The translations under genes were made by a program, and so were the position numbers. Positions 42,379 to 54,939 of a DNA stretch of 64,000 nucleotides are shown one piece after another. Source of the stretch: Acorus gramineus (Eukaryota > Streptophyta > Magnoliopsida > Acorales > Acoraceae); the NCBI GenBank assembly GCA_030737835.1, contig JAUJYN010000027.1, positions 62,001 to 126,000 on the forward strand, written 5' to 3'. Positions within the stretch are counted from its first letter, which is position 1. Each line of letters opens with the position of its first letter. The notes below the pieces were generated by a model. The model saw nothing but the letters and a program-made list of their open reading frames with translations, searched no databases and was not told the DNA's origin.

Positions 42379-44828
42379 TGTAACATTTCTGTATTTTTAG
42401 CCTTATATATTTATTTTAAATATATAATGGAAATTTTAATTGAAATTTAATTATTTCATTTTTTTATTTGGCGGTAGGCCCAAATGGGTCTAATTTGATT
42501 TATAATTTTGATAATTATAAATTGATGTTGAAATATTTATTTTATATTTTTTTGTAGATCTTTATAGTCTCAAGATATTTTGGTTGAAATTTGGTGAGAT
42601 TCGGAGTTAGGGAAATTAGGTTTTTAGAATTTTGTGTTAAGTTATTTGGCCCAGGGATCTAGTTGCGAATCCAGAATATCTTTTAATAGGCTTCAGGGAT
42701 CAGTTTGTAAATCGGATAGGGATCTGTCTGTAAATCGGATAAGTACCTAGTTATAAACCCGTAATACTTGAGGGGTCGTTTTGTAATTTGGTAAAAACCT
42801 TTTATATAAAACACATTTTTGGGTTAGGGTTTGCATCAGAATTCTCATGGGACAAGAAAGGTGGTGATGACATAGCTCTACCCGTCGAGCACTACAAAAG
42901 GTGATAAATCTTTCTCTTTTGATTTTTATTGTTTAGTGTTTCAATTTAGTTTGGTTGAGAGATGATTGTGTCAATCGATTGTTTGGGGAAGAACGTTGAT
43001 GGATTAGGGTTAAGGTTGATTGATTTGATTTAGATGATTGTTTGATTAGATTTCAATAGATATCGAAAGATTTCTTAAGATCAAACTAGATTTATTGGTT
43101 TTGGGATTTAAGGGTTATTTTCGGGTGGATTGAATACCTGATCATTTAATCGTGTTTTTACTATGATAGAGTCGTTTCTGGGAAAATTGTATTTCACAAA
43201 CAGAAATAGGTTTCGAAAAGATCTTTCCAACGAATCATGAATCGTCCAATTCAGAGTTACGGGTAGAAAGTTATGAGTTTTCAAAGATTTCTGTGCAGTT
43301 TCCTAGAATTTAAATATTTTGCTTCATGATTAAGTTTGATGAATTTTAGAGATTTAAGGGATCCCAAATGGATGTTTAATGAGTATAATTTGATTTGTGG
43401 GTTTTGATGATTTATTGATCTTGGTGACTCAAATTGGATCTTAAATCAATTAATTTGGTTTAGTGGGATCAATGAATATTAATTGGATATTTATGTTATT
43501 TGGATGTAAATTGATTGGATTGAGTTATTTGGATCATTGGAATTATAGTTGAGCATCATCGGATTTGTCTAAATATTTTATTCGAGGATTGATCGATTAT
43601 GTGGGCCTTACGAAATACATGGGTATTGATTATCGGATTGTTGTGAGATATGAACATTTTAATATTTATTTGGAGTTGGGATTTTGTTAGGCCTTTAAGG
43701 TGAGTTTCGGATTTGTAGGTCTATTTGGTACGGGCTCTTTGGATTTATTGGGCTGAGTGTTGTTTGTCAGTTGTTTGTCATGATTGAATGATTTTCTTAT
43801 TTATTGATTGCACAATTGTTATGCTAGGTTATCCACGTGCGAGTGTATAGCGTTTATGCACGTGAATCAATTTGTATTGCGTGGACTGGAGGTGAGTGGA
43901 TGTCTCTATATTATTTGAAAAGCATCATGTTATTTTATGATTATGAAATCTATCTTGTATGAATCATATGAGCATGTTATCATCATATAGGTTGATATTT
44001 TGGATATATTGTATGCATTGGAAATTATGGGATTTATGAAAATTATCGCATGCTGTATACTTGAAAGAAGTAGTTTTGATTGTGCATGCATCAAATCGTC
44101 TAGGTGGCTCAGTCTAGGTGGCTGCGGTCTAAATTTGACCCAAGTCTAGGTGGCTATGTCTACGTGGCCCGATTTTCAAAGTGAAATCTCTGCGGCTAGG
44201 TGTCGTGGAAAGCGGGCATGCGTGTCCGTTGCATTCATATACATCATGTAGTTGAAAATCATGAGAAGATTTTTATGACATCACATTTTATTCGAAAGAG
44301 AAATGTTATTATATCCTTGTATGTTGTAAATGGCTTCTTTATTATAAGCTTTGCTTTATATTACAACAATTGTTCCACATAGACACTTTTTAACTGATTA
44401 TTTTGAAGTATAATATATTATTGGGACACTTGTGTCCATTCACTGAGCGTGTGGTAGCTCATCCCTCTCTCTTTCCAACCTTTCAGATTAGCTGTTGGTG
44501 GTTGTTGATCTCGTTAAGGCATTGGAGTTTGAAGCTCGTATTTTATTTCCGGAGCACTAGACTTGTGTAAAAGGTGTTGGTCATTTCTTTGACATGTAGA
44601 GGACCCATATGTATGATAGTGTGGATATATAAATTAAGTTGTTTTCGATGTATATTGAATTTGTGTTGGATTTTAGCATTGACAATATATGTATAATTAT
44701 GGTGATGTATTCGTATGTTCTCTGGATGAAAAAAATATATATATATAGAACTCTGAGATTCGAGGAATTTAGTTAACGCACCCGGATTTCACTCTTCAAA
44801 ACGGAGTCGTGGATTCGGGGGCGTTACA
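42379..44828 (+). mobile_element. S3: solo LTR of a third family
   Basis: 2450 bp from TGTAACATTTCTG to GGGGGCGTTACA, flanked by AGTAA (42374-42378 and 44829-44833). The empty target reads ACCAGTAATTCC at 27328 in S1. Its overall sequence is unlike family A or B, and its terminal GGGCGTTACA resembles the (reversed) ends of D. It keeps the CATTCACTGAGCGTGTGG block (44438) and an acceptor-like CTTTCAG (about 44487). It includes four short tandem GTCTAGGTGGC-type repeats (about 44097-44170). Confidence 0.93.
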
Positions 44829-44833
44829 AGTAA

Positions 44834-45454
44834 TTTCGCGTCTCTTCGACCAACGGTATGGTCTCTCCCCAAAAGTCCCAAGAGTCTTCCTCCGGGAGTG
44901 AGGGTGAGGGTGAGGTTGGTCGCACCGCCGCGTGACCTTGTTATCCATTGGGTTTCTACCCATGTTTTTCCTTGAAAGGAAATTGTTTTAGTATTGAACT
45001 GTTGTATGGTGATTGGTTTCCAGCCACTCACTGAGCTTGTAGCTCACCCCTCGCATATTGTTTCTTTTCAAGGGTAGTGTTGGGCGTGGAGCTAGAGCTT
45101 CCCTGTGGTGTGGTCTTATGGGCGTGGAGCGTTCTTCCGGCGGGTGGCGAGTGCGAGGCTGTCAGCAGTCCTAGAGTCATTTTATGTATTGTAAATCGTG
45201 CATGTGGCACAGGTTGTATTTTATTTGGACTAGACTTGGCTCTCACAGGACAGTGATTGTGTATTCGAGTCTGTAATAATGTTTTTGGTTTACAGACATT
45301 GTTGATATCTTATGCTTCTGCTTTTCAGTCAGTTATCATTATCTTTGCTTTGCCACCTTGTGTGTTGTTGTTGGAGTCTTTGTTGACCTCAGGTATTGAT
45401 AGCTGATATTTCATTATTGCCACATCTTGGGGACGGCCGCCCTGGGGCGTGACA
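44834..45454 (+). repeat. E3 5' LTR, segment 5 (3' end)
   Basis: From TTTCGCGTCTCTTCG to GGGGCGTGACA. It contains CACTCACTGAGCTTGTAGCT (about 45025) and acceptor-like TTTTCAAG (about 45072). It matches 27335-27950 of S1 and leads straight into the E3 primer site. Confidence 0.93.
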
Positions 45455-45459
45455 AAAGT

Positions 45460-45471
45460 TGGTATCAGAGC
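45460..45471 (+). other. E3 primer binding site
   Basis: TGGTATCAGAGC, 5 bases after the LTR end at 45454; intact. Confidence 0.94.
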
Positions 45472-45568
45472 CTGGTCCTGTCAGAGCCTAAGTCTAGTCG
45501 TATAGATGATGAGTTGTAGGATTGTCATATGAGTACTCTTGTTTTAGAAGTTATCTTAGGTTGCTGAC

Positions 45569-46640
45569 ATGCCTCCTCGCATCCGTTGTCGTGGACATGA
45601 CCCCCTGGACCCACCCTTAAGTTGTCGACTGGGTCGACTGATTAGGGTCAGTTGTTGGATCCCTTGTTCTGGAATTAAGGCTTGGGTATGAGATTCTAGC
45701 CAGTAGTATGATAGTGATGAATTGGTTGCAATTTCTAAGGTATGGATTGCGTCTCGAAAATGGAGCTTCTTTCCCGTGCATCGGTATTGCTGGTAACCAT
45801 GGAGTTCGCGTGCAGCGCCAGTTTCAAGTTTTGAGGATGTGGCGTATTGCTCATTAAGGGGTGATGTCTTCTTCCAGTCTTCCTACTCAGGATTAAGGGG
45901 CCTTGCGGGGTCATCGTTGAGACCCGGGCTAGGGTACTCCGTGTTCTTTGTTTGGTTGTTGGGATATCCTATATCGGGATCTCGTGGTGCCCTCCCAAGG
46001 TTCTTTTCCCAGTCAAGGAATACCTTTGAAGCATCTAATTGATGATTGATTTTTCCTCTCACTTGGAAGGTGCTGTAGCGAGTGGTGATGCATACGATCG
46101 GGATTGGGTGCGTCCTATTGCAGCTTGGTGGGCGATCGCTTGTGGACAGGGTTCCATAGTGGCATCTGGAGTCGCTTCGATATATCATTGTGCGTTGTAG
46201 CTACCCGGTTGAGGCCAGAGCCCTGTGAGGTGCTCCCAGATACTATGCTTGTTGGTGCGCCCATATGGCAGAGATAGTGGGCTTGGGAGGCTACCAGGTA
46301 GAGGCCACACCGGGAGAGTGCTACTGGATGATGTCGAGAGCGTGGACTCCCTGTGATGAATCTGCCCATGGAGTGCAGGATGCTGGAGTTCCAATGGTTA
46401 TAGTTGAGCGACCTATCTCTGGCGGCATGTGAAGCACAGTTGTGGATACTGTCGCGTTTTGCCCCACATTGGTCGCAAATAAGGAGACGCGATGCTAACG
46501 TTTGTGATGGGACTCAACCGCCTTATCAGATAGATGACGTCGCATAGGCATTGTCGAGGTTCGACGACCCCCCTTATTGCGTGTCTGTGGATTAAGTGCG
46601 GTTGAGCGGCTTACCAAGCGTGTAAGTGTCATCATGAGCG
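45569..46640 (+). pseudogene. E3 gag start and LTR-derived filler
   Basis: An ATG about 100 bp after the primer site opens MPPRIRCRGHDP, matching the Gag start of E1/E2, but stops follow within about 30 codons and no capsid or CCHC motif is found. Instead, 45700-46640 holds non-gag sequence. One part (about 46288-46362, CTACCAGGTAGAGGCCACAC onward) resembles the LTR module around 39885-39935. The same arrangement exists in E4, so it predates both insertions. A 67-codon open frame (45839-46042) is only partly conserved in E4 and is probably not a gene. Confidence 0.7.
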
Positions 46641-46664
46641 CCAGCCATGCTCGAGGAGCAGAAT

Positions 46665-46995
46665 CTGGACTTAATTGTTCGAGGTGTTGTTTTGATCTTC
46701 CCGTGAGGGTTGAAGATCAGGTACCCCTTGCTGTGAATTGATGATCTATTTGACCAGCTCTGGGAGCGGGTGTCTGCTGTTAGATCGATCTTCGCACAAG
46801 GGTACCACAAGTTGGAGATCCGGGAGTTGGACATCCTGTAGATGGCCTTTCGTGACCGTTTCGAGCACTACGAGTTTTAAGTACTGCTGTCGGGGTTGAC
46901 GAATGCGCCGGATGCCTTCGTGGATCTCAAAAGTTTTATTGGGCTTCCATGGACTACTTTGGGGTAGTCTTCATTGAGATTGCTAGTGGTGCGAT
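46665..46995 (+). pseudogene. pol: E3 protease-start / RT-palm fusion relic
   Basis: Bases resembling the VRGIVLIS start of the protease (about 46675-46705) run directly into RT palm sequence: a [13 protein letters not shown] equivalent at about 46720, a QLKIRESDI equivalent at 46808, and an LPFGLTNAP equivalent at 46885. The rest of the protease and the RT fingers are deleted. Several stops and shifts are visible, and the catalytic FIDD is gone (FIEIASG near 46970). E4 has the same join at about 54880. Confidence 0.75.
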
Positions 46996-47039
46996 GAAAA
47001 GGTGATATGGGTGACCTTGTTTCCCCAGGTTGGCATGCC

Positions 47040-48130
47040 CTCAGGCAAAGTTCAAGAATCATCATCGCGTTGGAAAGCGTCAGTCCATGGAGATTCCTCA
47101 GTGAACGTGGGAGTGGGTTATCAGGGATTGTTGCGGACTCACTAATGTCACATTTGGGTCACGACGCCGTCTAGGTGATCATTGACCGACTGACTAAGTC
47201 CGCGCTTCCCTCCCTAATCCGACTGATTGAGTCTCTGGACGCCTTGACGTGGGTTTTCACCTTCGCGATTGTTCGTCTTCATGGCACTCCGGTCGGCGCT
47301 ATTTTCGGTTGAGACGCGAGGGTTACTTTGAGGTTGTGGTGCAACCTTGGCAGGCTTTGGCGCGAGCCTCCATTTAAGTATAGCGTTTCATCGCCGATGG
47401 ACAGCCAGACAAAGAGGACGATTCAGACCTTGGAGGACATGCTAAGTGCCTGCGTGCTCGACTGAGGGGTAGTTGGAGAGGCATCACCCATTTGGTTGGG
47501 TATGCCTGCAAGTCGATTGCCATTCGAGCATCTAGATGGATTTGGAAAAGGCACTCTATAGACGCAGTTTTATACCTCCCTTGTGTTGGGACGGTTGAGG
47601 AGCGCCAATTGGAGGGGCCACAAGTTATTTATTTGACCTTGCAGTGGCCAGGTTGGTTCATGTGTGCATCTGCACCTCCCAGAATCAACAGAAGGGCTAC
47701 GCAGGTCATCGTCGCCAGGAGCTTACCTTTGGGTTTGGCGACCATGTTTTCGTGAAGGTGTCCCTGTTTAAGGGCATCCTATGTTTCGACGTTCGGGGCA
47801 AGCTGAGTTGGCCCTTCATCGGACCGTTTCTCGTCATTGAGTGGATTGGGGAGGTGGCTTGTCATGTAGCCTTTCCCCCACAGCTGGCTCATGCCCACGA
47901 CGTCGTCCTTGTCTCATGGCTAAGACGTTATGTCCACGATCCTGCTCAGTCATTCTGCTGGACCGTCTCATTCTCAAGCTGGATTTGTCGTTCATGGAGC
48001 AGTGGATCGAGGTCAAGGACCAACATGAGAAGAGGCTCCACGCTAAGACCGTTCCTTTGATTACAGTGTGTCAGTAGCGCTAGTCTGGTGCATAGACCAC
48101 TTGGGAGCAAAAGGTCTATGCGTGATACTT
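47040..48130 (+). pseudogene. pol: E3 integrase relic
   Basis: Degraded integrase from just after the zinc domain (equivalent of KLQSIEIPQ, about 47070) through the core: a VIIDRLTKSA equivalent at about 47180, an IQTLEDML equivalent at 47420. The GDHVF...GPF region follows (47735-47835), then PPQLAHAHDVV and the chromodomain start (about 48000-48055). The catalytic SDRD has become unreadable and stops are frequent. RNase H and the zinc domain are missing upstream. The best open pieces are 47492-47755 and 47644-48060 in different frames. Confidence 0.8.
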
Positions 48131-48187
48131 GCTATATTCGGTCTTCCCTTTGGGTTTCCTTAAATTTTGAGGACTAAATTTCCTAAT

Positions 48188-48197
48188 GGGGGGAGAA
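48188..48197 (+). other. E3 polypurine tract
   Basis: GGGGGGAGAA directly before the 3' LTR start at 48198, preceded by TTTCCTAAT. Confidence 0.9.
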
Positions 48198-49769
48198 TGT
48201 TATGCCTGTGTTATTTGGAGCCATTTTGGTTAAGCCTTGGTCACATCTGGGTCATTCAGGGCCTTTTTCTTTTTTCGATCGGAGTCGCTAAAATTTTAGC
48301 TTTTAGCCACCTGCGGGAGTTGGAGTGCTCTGATTGGAAATCTAACTGCATATTATGGGTCCTGGTACTGTTTTGTACTACCCATAAAAATTTCATCGAA
48401 TTTCGGTAACGTTTTGAAAAATATGCAGTTCCGAACCGTATCCGGGTTTTGAGAGTTCCTGGTTGATCGAATAGTGTGAGATATTTTGGGGATGTGGTGA
48501 CCTTTGGTAACCTTACCCCCACCTTGCTTAGGGATGAAGAAACCATTGGTTTTTTGATATGTGAGTGGGTGAGCCTAACCCTAACCTCACCCCCCCTTAT
48601 GGTCACCCCTAGGCACTATTTGGGCATGAAAATGACTTTTTTGCCCTCTCTCTCTCTCCCCCTCTCTCCCATTTCGTGGAACACTTTCCCTCCCTCTCTT
48701 ATGGCTCTCTTTCTCTCTTTCAAACACTCCCCAAGTGTTTGATTTTATGCCAAGGAGAAGAAGATGGAGCAAGAAGAGGAGGTGCAAGTGCAAGACTAGG
48801 TGAGTGTGTGTGCTAGTGTTGTTGATTGTTTCTCTTCCCTCTCCTCCCCCCATAGTGGATCCCTGATTTTTCCCCTCTCCCTTTGGTTCAGCCATGAAGA
48901 AGAGAAGCAAAGATGGAGGTGGTGGTAGTGGTGGTGGCGGTCGAGGTGGTCAAGGGTGCGCTTGCGAGCCCCTACATCTCCCCTTCCCTCCCCCTCTCTT
49001 TTGGTGAGTTTCCCTCTTCTTTATTGGTTTTTATGCATGTTAGGGTGTTTGGGAGGGCATGCATGTGAGGTGTTTTGAGTTGGGTGCATGTAGGGGCAAG
49101 GGGGGGGGGAAGGTTGGGGAGTGCTGGGCACGCGCGTGGGTCTGTCTACGCGCGCAGAAGGGTGCAGACGGGCACGCACGCGTGCGTGCGGACGCGCGGA
49201 GTGGGCCCACAGGTTCGCGCGAACGCTGGCAGCGCGCGCGGGTCGTGCATGCGAGTGCGCGAGGGTCGTGTGCGCAAGTGCGCGCACGTCTTGCGCTTTG
49301 CGAACATGAAGAGTTTTCTCCCAATGTCGTCCGTGTTGAAGCAGCCCAGATTGTAGCTGTCCTGACAGAGGGCCCCCACCTGTAGGTACTATCGATGCAT
49401 GCGGCAAGATGTACTGATCATGGGGGTATACCAGGTAGAGGCTACCCGGGAGAGGGATAACGAATGATATTGCGAGCGTGGAATCGTTCTCCCCTTCGTT
49501 GGATCCGTGTAGGAACTCCCCGGCGTTGGAAAAGTTTTCGTGACAGAGGGCTCCCATCCATAAGTACTACCGATGCGTTCGGGAGCGTACTGATCGTGGG
49601 AGTATACCAGGTAGAGACTACCCGGGAAAAGGGCTACCGGTGGACCAAGGGTGTAGAGGAGTCTAATCTCTCCAAAAGTCCTATGTCACCTCTAAAGGGT
49701 GAGGGTGAGGATGAGGTGAAGACACGTCGCCGCGTGACCCATTCGTTGTTCGACCGTTCCCATAGTTGT
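48198..49769 (+). repeat. E3 3' LTR, segment 1
   Basis: TGTTATGCCTGTGTTATTTG onward; it preserves the empty S1 target at 48851. Putative intron 1 is 48800-48891 and the donor of intron 2 is at 49014. The CpG-rich tract (about 49115-49295) breaks off at about 49300 and continues with GCTTTGCGAACATG, equivalent to 26680 in S1. About 1.3 kb including putative exon 3 is therefore deleted. It ends at GTTGT (49765-49769), where E4 is inserted. Confidence 0.93.
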
Positions 49770-52700
49770 TGTCACGCCCCAGGCGTCCCCGAGACGTGGC
49801 AATAATAAATATAATATCAGTTATCAATACCTGAGGTCAATAAGGACACCAACAACAATACACAAGGCGGCAAAGCAAGATAAAGATAACTGACTGAAAA
49901 GCGGAAGCATAATATATACAATGTCTATAAATCAAAAACATTATTACAGACCCGAATACACAATCAATGTCCTGTGGAAGCCAAGTCTAGACCAAAGAAA
50001 ATACAACCTGTGCCACATGCACGATTTACAAAGCATAAAAGACTCTAGGAATGCTGACAGCCTCACACTTGCCACCCGTCGGAAGAACGCTCCAACGCCC
50101 ATAAGACCACGCCACAGGAAAGCTCCAGCTCCACGCCCAACACTGCCCCTGAAAAGAAACAATATGCGAGGGGTGAGCTACAAGCTCAGTGAGTGGCTGG
50201 AAACCAATCACCATCTACAGGTCAATACATAAATCAGCTCCCTTTTTCAAGGAAAAACATGGGTAGAAACCCAATGATCACTGGGTCACGCGGCGGCGCG
50301 ACCAACCTCACCCCCACCCTCACTCCCGAAAGGAGTCTCTTGGGACTTATGGGGATAGACCATACCATACCGTCGGTCGAAGAGACCCGGATTTACTGGT
50401 CAAGAGCCCATGCCGTCGGTCGAAGAGACCCAGACTTACTGGTCAAGAGACCATGCCATCGGTCGAAGAGACCCGGACTTACTGGTCTACTCAACACTAC
50501 TGGATCATCTACATCTAGATAATTTCCCATCGATGTCCTTCAACATCCATCACAAGACCGGACCCAACATCTATGGGAACGGTCGAACAACGAATGGGTC
50601 ACGATGGACGCGTCTTCGCCTCATCCACACCCTCACTCCTGGAAGGAGACATCTTGGGACTTTGGGAGAGACTTAGACTGCTCTACACCCCTGGTCCACC
50701 GGTAGCCTCTCCCTGGCCTGTAAAGTCGGGGAGTTCCTACATCGGATCCAACGAAGGGGAGAGCGATTCCACGCTCGCGACATCATTCGTTAACCCTCTT
50801 CCGGGTAGCCTCTACCTGGCCACACACTCAGTGAATGGCACCAAACTATGCATCACAAATCATATGAACCTCAAATCAATCATAGCCTCTAAGTGGCAAT
50901 GACTACACAATCCAATGGGTCGCTATATCGCCGACCCACCACACCCTCACCCTCACCCTCACAGGGTAACATGGGCTTTTGGGACTGACTAGGCTGTTAA
51001 TCACCCTTGGTCCACCGATAGTCTCTCCTCCACTCCGTAGGCCGCCTGGTCTACTCCCACAATTCAGCACAGTCCGAACCCAAATCAGGAGGTGCCTACT
51101 GATGGGAGCCCTCTGTCAGGAAGGCCTGTCTAACGCTGGGGCAGTCTCTATACGGATCCAACGAAGGGAACAGAAACAGCCTACCCACACGGATACGATC
51201 CTCTTGGATCCGTCGACATCGCTTCCTAACATTTCTAATGTCATGAATTCTTCAGAATTCCTCCAGGGCGCATAGCCAAGATGCGGGGAAGCATATATTA
51301 TAACCACAAGGTTATAATATTCACTAAGGCATGCCAACAACAATATACTCGCATTTGATTTAAATAAATTAAACTAAATGGGAACATGCATAGGTCGGGG
51401 CTTTCGAATCAAGGGGCAAGGTGCCTAAACATGCATGGGCCGCTATACATGATATAAGGGTGCATATCCCTAGCATGCAAGGTCTAGGGTGGCATGGATA
51501 CTACATAATAATCATGCATGCATAGATCAAGGCTCTTAAGTACAGGACATGGTGTCCAGGCATGTACAGGCCTCTATACATGATGTATGGGTGCATATCC
51601 CTAGCATACAAGTCTAGGGTGGCATGCACAGCATCATATTGATCATATAAGGGTGCATGCATAGCTTCTACATATAATAGCTAGGGGACCCCATCGATGC
51701 GTGACGCGCGTCTACGCGGGTCGAGTGCATCCCTAGAGAGGGGGGGGGATTGGAATCAAAGCACTCACCATTCTATCCGGGACCTCGCGCATCCCATCCG
51801 ACAAGATCTGTAAGGTAGGGGCATCGAACTGGTGAGAAACAACACAATTTATACATAGAAATGATTAGAAATACCCCATACTCGGACAAGCATGCATACG
51901 GGCTCGCACGCATGCGAGCACGCACGTACGCACGTAAGTCCGAGTTCCCCGACACCTACCCGAACCCTTGGGCAACCACACGCATGGCCCCCCGCATGCG
52001 CACGCACCCCAGCACCATCAGCGCACTGCCGCGCGCCTGCCCGCGCTCCCAGACGTGCTGCCGCACGCGCGCTCACGCTCACGAGCGCCCGCGCGCACCG
52101 CCCGTCCAGCCCAGCGCGCCCCCTCGCCCACTGCGCCCCCCGCACAGCACCCCGCGCATGCCCCAGCATGCGCACGCACGCGCATGCACGCACGCGCGCG
52201 CACTAGTCCCCAGCCCCGCGCCCAGGCGCATGCCCAGGCGCCTTGCCCCGCGCCCAGGCGCAGTGCCCAGGTGCCCTCCCCGCGCGCGCCTGCGCGCACT
52301 CGCGCGCACCCGCCCGCTCTCCCGCGCACACCCCCGCTCGCGCCTGCACCCGCGCACTCCCGCGCGCACGGACCCGCACGCGACTGCGCGCCTGACTGCG
52401 CCCGCCAGCACCCGCCTGCGAGGGCCTGCGCGCAGACCGCGCCCAGCGCGCACCCAAGCCATCCCAACCCCTTTTTCACCCTTCCCAACCCCTTACACAC
52501 ACCCTAACCCAACTACCTAGCATGCATGACCTCCCAACCAACCCCTTAAGCCAAGAAAACTAAGAAAATGAGGGGAGGAGCTCACCTTGGAAGGGGAACG
52601 AAAGGGGGAGGTTCGGGGGCCCTTCGCGCACCGAAACGCCGCCACCGGGACCACCACCACCACCACCACCTCTCCTCGGCCTCCTCAGCCCTCCATGGCA

Positions 52701-53404
52701 GCAAAACAGGGGGGGGGGACATGCAAAGGGAGCTTGAGAGAGAGGGGAACAAACACAATAACACAACAACACCAAGATCCACCCCCACCACTTCCTCCAC
52801 CACCCTCTCCTTCTCTTTGGCAAAAACACAAACACATGGGGGGGCAAATGAAAGAGAGAAGGAGAGACCAGATGCTGGTCGACGTGGGATTTGGGAGGGG
52901 AGAGAGAGAGAGAGAGAGATATTTATCAAAAATATCTTAAGGGGAATTACTAAGTCGCCCTTCGACTAGAAATTCTGCCCAAGCTACACTGGAACAGCCA
53001 TAACTTCCCCGATACAGCTCCGAATTGCTTGATTTTAAGACCAATGGAAAGCTAAGAAGATTATCTACAACTTTCATGTTTATGCCATGATCAGATAATC
53101 TCTCTAGCTATTCCAACATTAGAGCTAAACATCGAGCAGGGCTGCTGCCAGAATTTCCATCCCCGGGGTATACTTGGAAAAATTCCTATAACTTTTACTA
53201 CAGGAGTCCAGTTGATCTAATTCCACTTCTGTGCGAAAGCTAACTCAAAACTGGACATCTCATAATAAAATCATAATTAAACTTCATCATCTTGGATTTT
53301 AAAAAATCAAATCCAAATACCAAATCAGGAATACATAACTTAGAAGAAAAAAATTATGTACCCAAATTTCCAAACAGAGCGCTCCAAATGACACGGGCAC
53401 AACA
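49770..53404 (-). repeat. E4 3' LTR
   Basis: Reverse-oriented. It contains three or four tandem units of about 43 bp with GTCGGTCGAAGAGACCC (50375-50490) and doubled ATAAGGGTGCATATCCCTAG modules (51450-51650). Putative exon 3 is 51769-51807 and the CpG-rich tract is at about 51895-52450. A donor-like AAGGTGAGCTCC (reverse) lies near 52581. Confidence 0.94.
50370..50495 (-). repeat. tandem repeat of about 43 bp in E4 3' LTR
   Basis: Units share CCGTCGGTCGAAGAGACCC and TTACTGGTC. Three or four copies are seen here and the same array is in the other LTR (56735-56855). Other family-B LTRs have one or two larger units at this position, so the array arose in the E4 lineage. Confidence 0.85.
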
Positions 53405-53418
53405 TCCTTCCCCCCTTA
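53405..53418 (-). other. E4 polypurine tract (reverse)
   Basis: TCCTTCCCCCCTTA on this strand is the reverse of a purine run like that of E1/E2, beside the 3' LTR boundary. Confidence 0.9.
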
Positions 53419-53469
53419 GGAAATTTAGTCCTCAAAATTTAAGGAAACCCAAAGGGAAGACCAAAAGTA

Positions 53470-54560
53470 TCATGCATGGACCTTTTTCTCCCAAGTGGTC
53501 TTCGCACCGGACTTGCGCTACCAACACACTATAATCAAAGGAACGGTCTTAGCGGGGAGCCTCTTCTCATGCTTGTCCTTGACCTCGATCCACTGCTCCA
53601 CGAACGACAAATCCACCTCGAGGATGAGGTGGTCGAACAGAATGACATGAGCAGGATCCTGGACAAAACGCCTCGATCATTGGACAAGGACGACGTCGTG
53701 GGCATGAGCGAGCTGTGGGGGAAAGGCTACATGATAAGCCACCTCCCCAATCCACTCAATGACGAGAAATGGTCTCATTAAAGAGCAAACTCAGCTTGCC
53801 CCGAACGTCGAAACAGAGGGTGCCCTTTAACCAGGACACCTTCTTGAAAACATGGTCGCCAAACCCGAAGGTAAGCTCCTGGCGACGATGACCTGCGTAG
53901 CCCTTCTATCGGTTCTGGGAGGTGCAGATGTACACACGAACCAACCTGGCCACCGCAAGGTCAAACAATTAACTTATGGCCCCTCCAACTGGCGCTCCTC
54001 AACCGTCCCAACACAAGAGAGGTATAAAACTGCGCCTGTAGAGTGCCTTTCACAGATCCATCTGGGTGCTCGAATGGCAGTCACTTGCAGGCATACCCCA
54101 ACTAATGGGTGGTGCCTCACCCAACTGCCCTCATCATCGAGCACGCAGGCACTTAGCATGTCCTCCAAGGTCTGAATCGTCCTCTTTGTCTGGCTGTCCA
54201 TCGGCGATGAAACGCTATACTTAAATGGAGGCTCGCGCCAAAGGCTGCGCCACAACCTCAAAGTAACCCTCGCGTCTCAACCGAAAATAGCGCCGACTGG
54301 AGTGCCATGAAGACGAACAATCGCGAAGGTGAAAACCCACGTCAAGGCGTCCAGAGACTCAGTCAGTCGGATAGGGAGGGAAGCGCAGACTTAGTCAATC
54401 GGTCAATGATCACCTAGACGGCGTCGTGACCCGAATGTGACATTAGCGAGTCCGCTACAATCCCTGATAATCCCTCTCCCACGTCCACTGAGGAATCTCA
54501 ATGGACTGACGCTTTCCACGCGATGATGATTCTCGAACTTTGCCTGAGGGCATGCCAACC
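53470..54560 (-). pseudogene. pol: E4 integrase relic
   Basis: Reverse-strand counterpart of 47040-48130: the chromodomain start and GDHVF/GPF region (about 53530-53860), the core with an IQTLEDML equivalent (about 54155-54190), and the segment equivalent to KLQSIEIPQ (about 54490-54515). Stops and shifts occur throughout. The RNase H and zinc domains are missing, as in E3. Confidence 0.8.
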
Positions 54561-54589
54561 TGGGGAAACAAGGTCACCCACATCACCTT

Positions 54590-54930
54590 TTCATCACACC
54601 ACAGCAATCTCAATGAAGACTACCTCAAAGTAGTCCACGGAAGCCCAATAAAACTTTTGAGATCCACGAAGGCATCCGGCGCATTCGTCAACCCCGACGG
54701 CAGTACTTAAAACTCGTAGTGCCTGAACGGTCACGAAAGGCCATCTACGGGATGTCCAACTCTCGGATCTCCGACTTGTGGTACCCTTGTGCGAAGATCG
54801 ATCTAACAGCAGACACTCGCTCCCAGAGCTGGTCCAATAGATCATCGATTCGCGGCAAAGGTAATTGATCTTCAACCTCCACGGGGAGATCAAAACAACA
54901 CCACGAACAATTAAGTTCGGATTCTGCTCC
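54590..54930 (-). pseudogene. pol: E4 protease-start / RT-palm fusion relic
   Basis: Minus-strand open frames (54594-54938 and 54745-54951) read a VRGVVLIS-like protease start joined directly to [12 protein letters not shown] and then IRELDIP. This is the same deletion junction as in E3, with fewer disabling changes. No catalytic FIDD is preserved. Confidence 0.75.
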
Positions 54931-54939
54931 TCGAGCATG

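Noticed and set aside
45839..46042. 67-codon frame in the E3 interior with a partial counterpart in E4
   Set aside because: Frame and ends are not kept between the two copies; similarity is explained by common descent of the interior.
50370..50495. CRISPR-like or satellite array
   Set aside because: Three or four diverged units with no distinct spacers, inside a plant LTR and repeated in the sister LTR. It is an LTR minisatellite.
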